In this document: positions 48,853 to 57,010 of the stretch, piece by piece
How positions within the stretch are numbered: position 1 is the first letter of the stretch
Layout: the number at the start of each line of letters is the position of its first letter
From: Pannonibacter phragmitetus_B
GTDB taxonomy: Bacteria; Pseudomonadota; Alphaproteobacteria; Rhizobiales; Stappiaceae
Direction: 5' to 3'
Length of the DNA stretch: 64,000 nucleotides
NCBI RefSeq assembly: GCF_050510895.1
Contig: NZ_JBNINT010000001.1
Span: 3,410,001 to 3,474,000 of the forward strand
Translations under genes and position numbers: made by a program
Notes under the pieces: generated by a model
Databases searched by the model: none
Told to the model about the DNA's origin: nothing
What the model saw: only the letters and a program-made list of their open reading frames with translations

Positions 48853-50691
48853 TCAATAGATGAGCCACACCAGCGCCAGCGTGATGGGCGGGAACAGCAC
48901 GAGAATGACCGTTCGTACCAGATCGGTAATCACAAAGGGCATCGCACCGCGGAAGGTTTCGCCAATCGGGATGTCCTTGGCCAGCCCGTTGATGATGAAG
49001 AGATTCATCCCCACCGGTGGTGTGATCAGGCCAACCTCGACAACGATCAGCACCAGAATGCCGAACCAGAGGCCGAAATCATCGGGCGACATGCCGAAAT
49101 CAAGCCCAACCATCACGGGATAGATGATCGGTACTGTCAGCAGCACCATCGACAGGGAGTCCATGATGCACCCGAAGACCAGATACATCAGCAGAACGAT
49201 GGTCAACACGAACCAGGGCGAGAAGCCCTGACTGCCGACCCACTGTGCCGAGATCTGAGGCAGCTGAGTGAGGGCCAGGAAACCGTTATAGACTGCGGCA
49301 CCAAGAACGATGAGGAAGATCATCGCCGTGGAAGAGGCGGTGGACAGAATGGCCTTGCGCAGCTTCTGCCAGCTCATGCCGCCAGAGGCGACGGCTGCAA
49401 TGCCGGTGCCAGCCGCGCCAACGGCGGCAGCTTCTGTCGGAGTGAAGAAGCCCAGGTAAATGCCGCCCACAACCACGAAGAAGATGGTTAGCACCGGCCA
49501 GACGCTCGCCAGCGCGGCGAGGCGCCCGGACCACGGCACGCGGTCCTGTACAGCGGCAGAATTCGGCGACACGCGGACCCAGATGGCGATGGCGATGATA
49601 TAGCCGATAGCTGCGAGGATGCCCGGGATCATCGCAGCGACAAACAGCTTGGCGATGTTCTGCTCGGTCAGGATGGCATAGATGACGAGGATCACCGACG
49701 GCGGAATGAGGATGCCGAGCGTGCCGCCGGCCGCCAGGGCGCCGGTGGACAGGGAACCCGGATAGCCATAGCGGCGCAGCTCCGGCAGAGCCACCTGAGC
49801 CATCGTAGCAGCTGTGGCCAGCGAAGAGCCGCAGATGGAGCCAAAACCGGCCGAAGCACCGATTGCAGACATGGCAACGCCGCCGCGCCGGTGCCCCAGG
49901 AAGGAGGCGGCCGCGCTGAAGAGCGATGACGACATGCCCGACAGGGTCGCAAACTGACCCATCAGCAGGAACAGAGGCACGATGGACAAGGAATAATTGG
50001 CGAAGGTACCGAAAGTCAGGTTCTTCAGCTGGTTCAGCATCATCATGTTGCTGCCCGTCACCATCCATGCACCGCCCAGCCCGACAGCCAGCATGGCAAG
50101 GGCAATGGGAAAGCGCAGGAATATCAGGACCAGCAAAACCGGAAAGGACCAGAGCCCCAGCTCAAAATTAGACATTTGCCGCTTCTCCCCTGTCCTGCCC
50201 GTCAGCGCCCGGAAAGAGCGCAGAGCACAGAACACGGCGACATAGATGAAGGCTGCACATCCTGCGACGCCAGCCGCATAGGCCTGCCAAACAGGAAACT
50301 GCAGAATGAAGGTGGTCTCGGCATAGCGCATCTTGTCATGCATACCGAGCCAAAGGCGCCAGGTGATCACCAGCGCTGCGCCCAGCATCGCCAGATCAAT
50401 CAGCACATCCAGAACCCGGTTCATAAGCGCCGGATAGACGGGCTGCAGCAGGTCAACACTGGCATGGCCCCTCATGAGGTGGCACCAGGGTAGAAAGGCG
50501 AAAATGGCAAAGCCGACGCCCATCTCGATCCATTCATAGTCACCCCTGACCGGCTGCAGGCCGAAAGGGATCAGGATACGGCCGATGATCGAGACACAGG
50601 CAAGCACTGTGAGGACAATGAGCACGCCACCGCCCAGATAGGCCATCGTGCGCGCAACCCAGTCAGCGGTTTTGGAGTAGAAAGAATACAC
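48853..50691 (-). CDS. TRAP transporter small and large permease subunits (DctQ and DctM), fused in one frame as sequenced
   Basis: One open frame of 612 residues. Residues 1 to about 172 are a DctQ with four helices, and from M173 (MSNFELGLWSFPVLL) to the end a DctM with 12 segments, including GGRHRRGGVAMS-like HRRGGVAMSAIGASAGFGSICGSS. The internal ATG at 50175 has GGGGAGAAGCGGCAA before it, an intact RBS. The shifted frame ends at TAA (50170-50168), overlapping that ATG. This suggests two genes made one by a lost base, though natural fusions are known. The binding protein is encoded 56 bp upstream. Confidence 0.92.
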   Translation of the reverse strand: MYSFYSKTADWVARTMAYLGGGVLIVLTVLACVSIIGRILIPFGLQPVRGDYEWIEMGVGFAIFAFLPWCHLMRGHASVDLLQPVYPALMNRVLDVLIDLAMLGAALVITWRLWLGMHDKMRYAETTFILQFPVWQAYAAGVAGCAAFIYVAVFCALRSFRALTGRTGEKRQMSNFELGLWSFPVLLVLIFLRFPIALAMLAVGLGGAWMVTGSNMMMLNQLKNLTFGTFANYSLSIVPLFLLMGQFATLSGMSSSLFSAAASFLGHRRGGVAMSAIGASAGFGSICGSSLATAATMAQVALPELRRYGYPGSLSTGALAAGGTLGILIPPSVILVIYAILTEQNIAKLFVAAMIPGILAAIGYIIAIAIWVRVSPNSAAVQDRVPWSGRLAALASVWPVLTIFFVVVGGIYLGFFTPTEAAAVGAAGTGIAAVASGGMSWQKLRKAILSTASSTAMIFLIVLGAAVYNGFLALTQLPQISAQWVGSQGFSPWFVLTIVLLMYLVFGCIMDSLSMVLLTVPIIYPVMVGLDFGMSPDDFGLWFGILVLIVVEVGLITPPVGMNLFIINGLAKDIPIGETFRGAMPFVITDLVRTVILVLFPPITLALVWLIY

Positions 50692-50716
50692 GGTGCGTCA
50701 TCCTGCTGGCGGGGAA

Positions 50717-50741
50717 GGACCGGGCGGAAACCGCCCGGTCC
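50717..50741 (-). other. Intercistronic hairpin between dctP and dctQ
   Basis: GGACCGGGCGG and CCGCCCGGTCC form a perfect 11-bp stem with an AAA loop, just after the dctP stop. No U-tract follows, so read-through to the permease genes is expected at a reduced level. Confidence 0.65.
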
Positions 50742-50747
50742 AACAGG

Positions 50748-51782
50748 TTACTTGGCAGTGTTTTCCTCGATCAGCTTCTTGGCCTGATCGATAAGGGCCT
50801 GACCGTCGATGTCCTTGGTCTTCATGTCGGCCACCCAGCGGCCAACCACCGGCTGGGATGCTTCCTTCCAGCGGGCAACTTCGGTCTCATCGAGCGTGAT
50901 GATGTTGTTGCCGGCCTTGACGGCGATCTCACGTGCCGGAGCGTCATACTCATGCATGATCTTCGCGGCAAAAGCCGAGAGTTTGGCGCCGGACTCTGCG
51001 TCCAGGATCGCTTTCAGATCATCCGGCAGCGCGTCGTACTTGTCCTTGTTCATGGCCAGCACGATTGTTGCGGTGTAGAGCGACTCCTTGCCGCCAAATT
51101 CCGTGTGGTTCTTGACCAGTTCGGCAAGGCGGATGGAAGCGGTCACTTCCCACGGGATCACCGTGCCATTGATGACGCCCTTGGAGAGCGCTTCCGGAAT
51201 ACCCGGCAGCGGCAGACCGACCGGCGTTGCGCCCAGTTCGGACAGAAGGTCGTTGATGACGCGGGTCGGGCCGCGCATCGTCTTGCCCTTCATGTCTTCG
51301 AGCTTGGCAATCGGCTCGACGGAATGAATGACGCCAGGGCCATGGACCCATGCGCCCAGAACCTTCACGTCCTGGTACTCATTGTTCTGGAAGTCGCTCT
51401 CGACCATGTTCCAGAAGGCGAGCGACGTGGCGACCGGATCGGTCATCATGAACGGCAGCTCGAACACCTCGGTGCGCGGGAAGCGGCCCGGCGTGTAACC
51501 AACGACGGTCATGATCATGTCCACGACGCCATCGCGCGCCTGGTCAATCAGCTCCGGCGGGCGCCCGCCGAGAGACATGGCGTCGAAATGCTCAACCTTG
51601 ATACGGCCACCGGACGCCTTGGCCAGTTCCTCGCTCCACGGCTTGAGGATCTTGGCAGGCACCGGAGCGGCCGGCGGCAGAAACTGATGCAGGCGCAGGG
51701 TGACTTCCTGTGCCGCAGAAGGCAGAGCCGAAAGGGCCATGAGCCCGGCGGCCATCAATGCAACAAGTCCACGCTTTTTCAT
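50748..51782 (-). CDS. TRAP transporter substrate-binding protein (DctP family)
   Basis: A 344-residue periplasmic protein with a signal peptide (1-24, ending PSAAQ). The mature start EVTLRLHQFLPPAAPVP and the segment MRGPTRVINDLLSELGATPVGLPLPGIPEALSKGVINGTVIPWE contain the DctP signature, including the ligand Arg (MRGPTR). Residues FGGKESLYTATIVLAMN and the C-terminal helices fit. The ATG has GGGAGGAAAGAC. With a crotonase upstream and a MarR site, an aromatic or short branched organic acid is a plausible ligand. Confidence 0.95.
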   Translation of the reverse strand: MKKRGLVALMAAGLMALSALPSAAQEVTLRLHQFLPPAAPVPAKILKPWSEELAKASGGRIKVEHFDAMSLGGRPPELIDQARDGVVDMIMTVVGYTPGRFPRTEVFELPFMMTDPVATSLAFWNMVESDFQNNEYQDVKVLGAWVHGPGVIHSVEPIAKLEDMKGKTMRGPTRVINDLLSELGATPVGLPLPGIPEALSKGVINGTVIPWEVTASIRLAELVKNHTEFGGKESLYTATIVLAMNKDKYDALPDDLKAILDAESGAKLSAFAAKIMHEYDAPAREIAVKAGNNIITLDETEVARWKEASQPVVGRWVADMKTKDIDGQALIDQAKKLIEENTAK

Positions 51783-51844
51783 GTCTTTCCTCCCGTTTCA
51801 CCTCAGCCGGACCCCGGCTGCGGCGCATTCCTCCTCCTGAACCC

Positions 51845-52625
51845 TCAGCGGAAGCTGGGGCTCTCTTTTCAAGGAAGGCCTTGAGGCCTTCCTGCGCATC
51901 CGGCGTCGTCACCGACATGGCCGCCGCCAGGCTTTCCACGAACAGGCCATCCCCGCGCGACATATCGTCGATGCGGCCAAGCGCCTGAATCATCAGATAG
52001 TTCGAGAACGGAGCATTGGCGGCAACGCGGGCGGCGATTTCCATCGCCTTGTCCAGTGCCTCACCTTCGCCCACCACATAGTGTGCAAGACCGAGAGCAA
52101 GCCCCTCCTGCGCACCATAACTGCGGCCGGTCAGCATCATTTCCCGCATGCGGTCGGCGCCAATCAACCGGCCAACGCGCACGGTGGCCCCCCGCCGACA
52201 AAGATGCCGCGGCGTCCCTCCGGCAGCTGAAACCGCACCGAAGGTTCGGCGATGCGCACATGGGTAGAGGCGGCAATCTCCAGTCCGCCACCAATCACAG
52301 CCCCCGTCATCGCCGAGATGACCGGCAGACGGCCATATTCAATGAGATCGGAAACCCTGTGCCAGTTGCGGGAATGATAGACCGTGTCTTCGCCGGAACG
52401 CGCCTTGTGCTCGGCCAGATCAAGCCCTGAGCAAAAATGGCCGCCTGAGCCGGTCAGCACCACGGCACGAATATGCGCAGGCGGGGCTGAAAAGAACCGG
52501 TCCAGCGCATCCACCAGAGCATCACTCATGGCATTGCGCTTTTCGGGCCGGTTGAATGTCAGAACAGCAATGCCTTCGCGCTCCTCAACGCGCATGACAT
52601 CCGTTCCAGATACTGCTTCACGCAT
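51845..52625 (-). CDS. Enoyl-CoA hydratase/isomerase family protein (crotonase), two frameshifts as sequenced
   Basis: A corrected protein of about 260 residues, normal for a crotonase. FNRPEKRNAM, GSGGHFCSGLDLAEH (oxyanion hole), GAVIGGGLEIAASTHVRIAEPSVRFQLPEGRRGIFVGGGAT and FLEKRAPSF at the end match the family. The frame needs one G (coding strand) at 52188-52193 and one C at 51857-51860; the corrected stop is at 51847-51845. The Glu at the catalytic site may be in PEGRRG. It is the first gene of an operon with the TRAP genes and has the MarR-like site upstream. Its acyl-CoA substrate is unknown. Confidence 0.9.
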
Positions 52626-52657
52626 CGGGTCCTCCCTCCCGATCCATGTGGATCGAG

Positions 52658-52678
52658 ATTGTTATAGCAGTGAACAAT
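52658..52678. promoter_or_regulatory. Operator-like site upstream of the crotonase-TRAP operon
   Basis: ATTGTT-N9-AACAAT, 33 bp before the crotonase ATG. It matches the site in the DUF3237/MarR divergon in arms and spacing. A second ATAGCAG follows at 52687-52693. Confidence 0.7.
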
Positions 52679-52740
52679 TTATTCTCATAGCAGTTTTTAA
52701 GGGGAAACACGCATGGCCGGAACGGCCTCAGATGCAGCTT

Positions 52741-53609
52741 TCAAGCACTGGCCAGCAGCCAGTCCCGCACACGGGCGGCAGGGCTGCGCGGCGCCGGGCG
52801 GCGTGAGGACCAGAGCCGCAGCCCACGCCGGAGCGTAACCCTTCCTGAGAAAGGCGCAACCAGCGTGCCGGCAGCCAGTTGCCGTGCCACCAGCGCCTCA
52901 TGCCCGATCAGAACCCCCGCCCCGTTGATCGCTTCCTCCAGCGCCAGTGCGTAGAGGGAAAAGACCGGGCCAGCCCCCAACGGCACATGCGGCGCATGGG
53001 CGCCAGCCCAAAGGTTCCAGTCATCCGCCCAGCTCGCATCCTGCAGGCACGGCACTTCGGCAAGGCTTTCCACCCCCTGCAGCCTCCCTGCAAGAGCTGG
53101 CGCACAGACAGGGAAAATCACGTCCCGCGCCAGCCAGCCGGCAGCGTCCTCCCCATAGAAGAGGCACAGATCATAGGGGGCGCGCTTGAGATTGGGGGCT
53201 CTTCCATGGCGGTGATGGAGATGGAGATCTCGGGTGCAGCTGCGCGCAAGGCCGGAAGGCGCGGAGACAGCCAGAGCTGCGCCAGCGATGGCAGGGTAGC
53301 AATATGCACCTGCCGGGGCGCAGCCTCTGCCTGAAGAATGCGGGATGCATCCGCCAGCGCATCAAAGGCCTCCGTGAAGCCGGGACTGACCCGCTCTCCC
53401 AGCCGCGTGAGCCTTACCCCGCGCGGTGAGCGCTCGAACAGGGCTGCTCCCAGCGTCTTCTCCAGTGCCTTGACATGTGCGGTTACAGCACCCGGCGTGA
53501 CACCAAGCTCCTGCGCGGCGGCCACAAAGGACCCAAGCCGTGCTGCAGCCTCGAAGGCACGCAGGGCGTTGAGCGGCAGATCCCTTGGTTTTGGCGGTGC
53601 GACAGCCAT
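52741..53609 (-). CDS. LysR-family transcriptional regulator, one frameshift
   Basis: A corrected protein of about 289 residues. The helix-turn-helix is at about 9-50 (LNALRAFEAAARLGSFVAAAQELGVTPGAVTAHVKALE, with GVRLTRLGERV after it). The effector domain contains HIATLPSLAQLWLSPRLPALRA and, after the break, LCLFYGEDAAGWLARD. One C (coding strand) is missing in the run 53194-53198. ATG 53609 has AAGG upstream. It has a GcvA-like layout. It is divergent from an SHMT-like gene, which it probably controls. Confidence 0.9.
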
Positions 53610-53676
53610 TGCGAGCCTTAATTTTTCTAAGCCTAGATTTTCCTTGATCTGAGTTGCCGTCAAGCGGCAAGGCGGC

Positions 53677-53691
53677 CTAGCGTCGGGCTAG
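53677..53691. promoter_or_regulatory. Possible LysR-type site
   Basis: CTAG-N7-CTAG contains TAG-N7-CTA, a T-N11-A motif, in the 107-bp gap between the LysR and SHMT-like genes. It is short and only suggestive. Confidence 0.35.
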
Positions 53692-53716
53692 CGAAGTTCA
53701 TCTACAGGATACCAGC

Positions 53717-55039
53717 ATGACCAGCCTTGTCCGCCGCCCCTGGGTTCCCGAGCCCTGCGAAACCCGCGTCATGGAGATCGCAGCCACAACGGCGGGAGAG
53801 GCGTCAGCCGCGACAGCAAACAGGATCGAAGACCTGATCCGCCGAAACCTCGCGATCCACGATGAAGAATGCTTCAATCTCAACCCGGCCACCAATGTGA
53901 TGAACCCGCGTGCAGAGGCGGCCCAGGCCCGTGGCCTCGGCGGACGGCCCTCGCTTGGTTATCCCGGCGACAAGTACGAAATGGGACTTGAGGCGATCGA
54001 GGAAATCGAAGTCATCGCAGCAGAACTCTCTGCCGAGGTCTTCAAGGCCACCCATGCGGAAATCCGCGTTGCCTCCGGCGCCATGGCCAATCTCTACGGC
54101 TTCATGGCGCTGACGAAACCGGGCGACGTGATCATCGCCCCGCCAGGTTCCATCGGCGGCCATGTCACACATCACGCAGCGGGCTGCGCCGGGCTCTATG
54201 GCCTGATCACCCATGCCGCACCCGTGCTGGCCGATGGCTACACGGTGGATCTGGAAGGCCTGCGCAAGCTGGCGCTGGAGGTCCGCCCCAAGCTGATCAC
54301 CATCGGCGGCAGCCTCAACCTTTTCCCTCATCCGGTGCGGGAAATCCGTGCGATTGCCGATGAGGTGGAAGCGCATGTGCTTTTTGATGCCGCGCATCAA
54401 TGCGGCATGATTGCCGGCGGCGTCTGGGCCAATCCGCTCGACGAAGGCGCACATCTCATGACCATGAGCACCTACAAGAGCCTCGGCGGCCCCGCCGGCG
54501 GCCTAATCGTCACCCGCGATGCGCAGATCGCCGAACGGCTGGACCACATCGCCTTCCCCGGCATGACCGCCAATTTCGATGCCGGAAAATCGGCGGCACT
54601 CGCGCTCACCATGCTGGACTGGCGCGATTTCGGCCCCGCCTACACCCGCGCCATGGCGGATCTGTCGCTGGCATTGGCTACAGCCTTGAAGGCGGAAGGA
54701 CTGCCCGTGTTTGAAACCCCGCGCGGTATGACGCAGAGCCATCAGTTTGCGCTGGAAGCCGCATGCTTCGGCGGCGGGCAGGCTGCGTCAAAGACCCTGC
54801 GCAAGGCAGGGTTCCTTGCCAGCGGCATCGGGCTTCCGGTCGCACCGGTTGAAGGTGATATGAACGGCCTGCGCTTCGGCACGCCGGAACTCGTCCGCCG
54901 GGGCGTTACCCCCGCCACCGCGCCGGAGCTGGCGCGATTGATCGCTGCGGCGCTGACGGAAGGAAAGCCGGAAACGCTAGCCAAGGAAACCACCGCCCTG
55001 CGGCGGCAGTTCACCGGCGTGCATTATGTCCACGCCTGA
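53717..55039 (+). CDS. Serine hydroxymethyltransferase-like PLP enzyme
   Basis: A 440-residue fold type I PLP enzyme. MNPRAEAAQARGLGGRPSLGYPGDKYEMGLEAIEEIE corresponds to the SHMT substrate-binding YPGxRYYGG area, with changes. DAAHQCGMIAGGVWANPL carries the PLP-binding Asp and His, and the Schiff-base lysine is K254 in MSTYKSLGGPAGG, where true SHMT has TTHKTLRGPRGG. Those changes argue against ordinary glycine-serine exchange with tetrahydrofolate; an aldolase or a 2-methylserine-type reaction is possible. The divergent LysR regulator suggests inducible catabolism. Confidence 0.8.
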   Translation: MTSLVRRPWVPEPCETRVMEIAATTAGEASAATANRIEDLIRRNLAIHDEECFNLNPATNVMNPRAEAAQARGLGGRPSLGYPGDKYEMGLEAIEEIEVIAAELSAEVFKATHAEIRVASGAMANLYGFMALTKPGDVIIAPPGSIGGHVTHHAAGCAGLYGLITHAAPVLADGYTVDLEGLRKLALEVRPKLITIGGSLNLFPHPVREIRAIADEVEAHVLFDAAHQCGMIAGGVWANPLDEGAHLMTMSTYKSLGGPAGGLIVTRDAQIAERLDHIAFPGMTANFDAGKSAALALTMLDWRDFGPAYTRAMADLSLALATALKAEGLPVFETPRGMTQSHQFALEAACFGGGQAASKTLRKAGFLASGIGLPVAPVEGDMNGLRFGTPELVRRGVTPATAPELARLIAAALTEGKPETLAKETTALRRQFTGVHYVHA

Positions 55040-55055
55040 AGACTAAGCCTCTTCG

Positions 55056-55775
55056 TCAAAGGGTTCCGGCAGCGCCTGCGCAGAACTGGCGCAGCATCTG
55101 CCGGGATACCGGCGTCTCCGACACGGCTCCAAGCAGCCCCTCGACATCGGTTCCCTTTGCCTCGAAGGACGAACGGCGGCGTTCAATACAGCTGCGCATC
55201 AGGTCCGGGAAAAATTCCGGATGAAACTGTACCGAAAGCGCGTTGGGGCCATAGCGCAGGATCTGATGCGGATCATGGGCGGAACCGGCGAGAACTTCTG
55301 CGCCTGATGGCAGCTCCAGAACACTCTGCTCATGGGTGAGGAACACGTCGAACTGTTCCGGCATACCGGCAAGGGCTGCGTCAGCGAGCCCTGCAGCGGA
55401 AAGCGTCACCGGCAGCTGTCCCACCTCCGGTCCGTGAGGATGATAGTCTACGCGCCCGCCCAGCGCATGGGCCATGAGCTGATGCCCATAGCAGACGCCA
55501 AAGAGTGGCAGGTCTTCAGACATGGCCTTGCGGATCCAGTCCGCCGTGCGCTCGCTCCAGCCTTCACGATCCGTCACCATGGATCAGGACCCGGTGATGG
55601 CGGCGCCCTGCACTTCAGCAGGCTCTGGCAGCGCATCCCCCAGATGCGGCTGCACCACGGACACATCCAGACCCAGGCCTGCCAGTGCAGAGCGGAACCA
55701 GTCGCCCTGCTCACCCCATTGCTTGCGGAGGTCGGCAGGCGGCGATCCGGTCTGAATGATCAGGATTGAAGACAT
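55056..55775 (-). CDS. Class I glutamine amidotransferase (GMP synthase-like), interrupted by an in-frame TGA
   Basis: The pieces make a protein of about 239 residues. The start MSSILIIQTGSPP at 55775 leads to VQGAAITGS, then TGA at 55586-55584, then SMVTDREGWSERT in the same frame. The nucleophile Cys is in LFGVCYGHQLMAHALGG, and the His and Glu are in LSVQFHPEFF, so the catalytic triad is complete after the stop. Unlike the other broken genes here, no frameshift is involved. TGA may replace TGG. Related proteins act on gamma-glutamyl or amide substrates. An ATG (55580) lies just after the stop and could start a shorter product that lacks the first strands. Confidence 0.8.
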
Positions 55776-55953
55776 GCGTGAACGCCCCCTTGTTATGGCG
55801 GGCAGAAAATAAGAGGGCTTTGTGGAAATCACCAGCGGTCTGTGGATGGCCCGCCGTAGTTCGCGGACTTGATCAGGCTGGCGCAAGCTGTGGGCTGCAG
55901 ATTGCCGTCAACAACCTGCAGCCATAAGGCGGGTAGAGAAAAAGGGAGAGAAA

Positions 55954-56697
55954 TCAGACGCGTTCCACCTGGGTGGTGGCGCTGCGGCGGGCATCCTGCG
56001 CAGGACGGGCAGCAGCTTCCTGGGGCTGAGCCTTGAGCATGTAGCCGATGTAGCGCTTGGATTCGACCGGATCATATCCAAGGCGCGCCTTGAGCTTCTT
56101 GCGAAGCTTGGAGACGTGGCTTTCAACAACGCACTCGTCGACTTCCTCATTCATGAGGCCGTAAACGGCGTTGTAGATCTGGGTTTTGGTAACGCGGCGT
56201 CCATGGTTGCGCGCAAGATATTCCAGAATGCGGCGCTCACGGCGTGGCAGCTCGAACACCTCACCGCCGACGAGGGCATCACGGCCATCGAAGAAGACCT
56301 TGATGCGGCCGACTTCGAGATTGTCCGCCTCGGTCATGGTGCGGCGGCGGATGGCGCCGACACGCGCGAGGATCTCGCGCACATGGATCGGCTTGCGCAG
56401 CACATCATCAACGCCACAGGCAAACAGCTCCAGCGTCTGGTCGAGGCTCGGCCGCTCATCCAGCGCCAGAATTGGTGCCTGATCGCAATAGGACCGGATC
56501 AGACGCGGAAAATCGGGCCGTTCCTCACATTCGCCCAGAAGAAAGGCCTCAATCGAGGCCAGATCATCTTCTGATGCGGTTTTCACCCATTCCGGAAGCT
56601 CGGACGGGGTTAATGCCATACAGGCAAAACCTTCACGCTCGAAACCGGCGGCATAACCTGCCGTGACGATTTCACGCGAGTCGACAATCACAAACAT
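55954..56697 (-). CDS. ftcR: FtcR/Rem-type flagellar transcriptional regulator
   Basis: A 247-residue OmpR-like regulator. The N-terminal receiver-like domain lacks the usual phospho-acceptor Asp: FLLGE stands where it should be. The later RKPIHVREILARV keeps the conserved Lys-Pro. The winged helix (about 140-230) has LPRRERRILEYLARNHGRRVTKTQIYNAVYG and ESHVSKLRKKLKARLG. Order and location next to fliI match Brucella FtcR and Sinorhizobium Rem, which activate flagellar genes. ATG 56697 (MFVIVDSREIVTAGY) is preferred over 56724. Confidence 0.88.
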   Translation of the reverse strand: MFVIVDSREIVTAGYAAGFEREGFACMALTPSELPEWVKTASEDDLASIEAFLLGECEERPDFPRLIRSYCDQAPILALDERPSLDQTLELFACGVDDVLRKPIHVREILARVGAIRRRTMTEADNLEVGRIKVFFDGRDALVGGEVFELPRRERRILEYLARNHGRRVTKTQIYNAVYGLMNEEVDECVVESHVSKLRKKLKARLGYDPVESKRYIGYMLKAQPQEAAARPAQDARRSATTQVERV

Positions 56698-57010
56698 GGT
56701 GTTTTCCCCAACACAGCCTTGCAATCAAGTGGTATGGGGAGAAGACGCTCGCGTCAAACATAACATGAAGAAACAGGGCAAAAAACCTGTGATTTTGACC
56801 TATAATCCGTAACACCGAGGTTGAATATTTTAGATAAATGCGACGCTGCAGCAGCGATGCGAAAAAATCGATTAAATTCATGTCACTCAGATATTGTGAT
56901 TCGCACCCTTGGGCACGGCCACATCATGTGACATTTGTGAAATTATAGTGACACAACATGAGCGGCGCAAGGGGCTTTCTGCCCCTATTCTTCCGTAGCG
57001 TCATTTTCTG
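56698..57010. other. Gene-free stretch between ftcR and fliI
   Basis: About 310 bp, notably AT-rich, holding the ftcR promoter region. A hairpin AGGGGC/GCCCCT (56970-56986) lies 25 bp after fliI on its strand but has no U-tract. No gene is seen. Confidence 0.5.

Noticed and set aside
50717..50741. Terminator between dctP and dctQ
   Set aside because: The stem is perfect but lacks a U-tract, and the downstream genes need this transcript.
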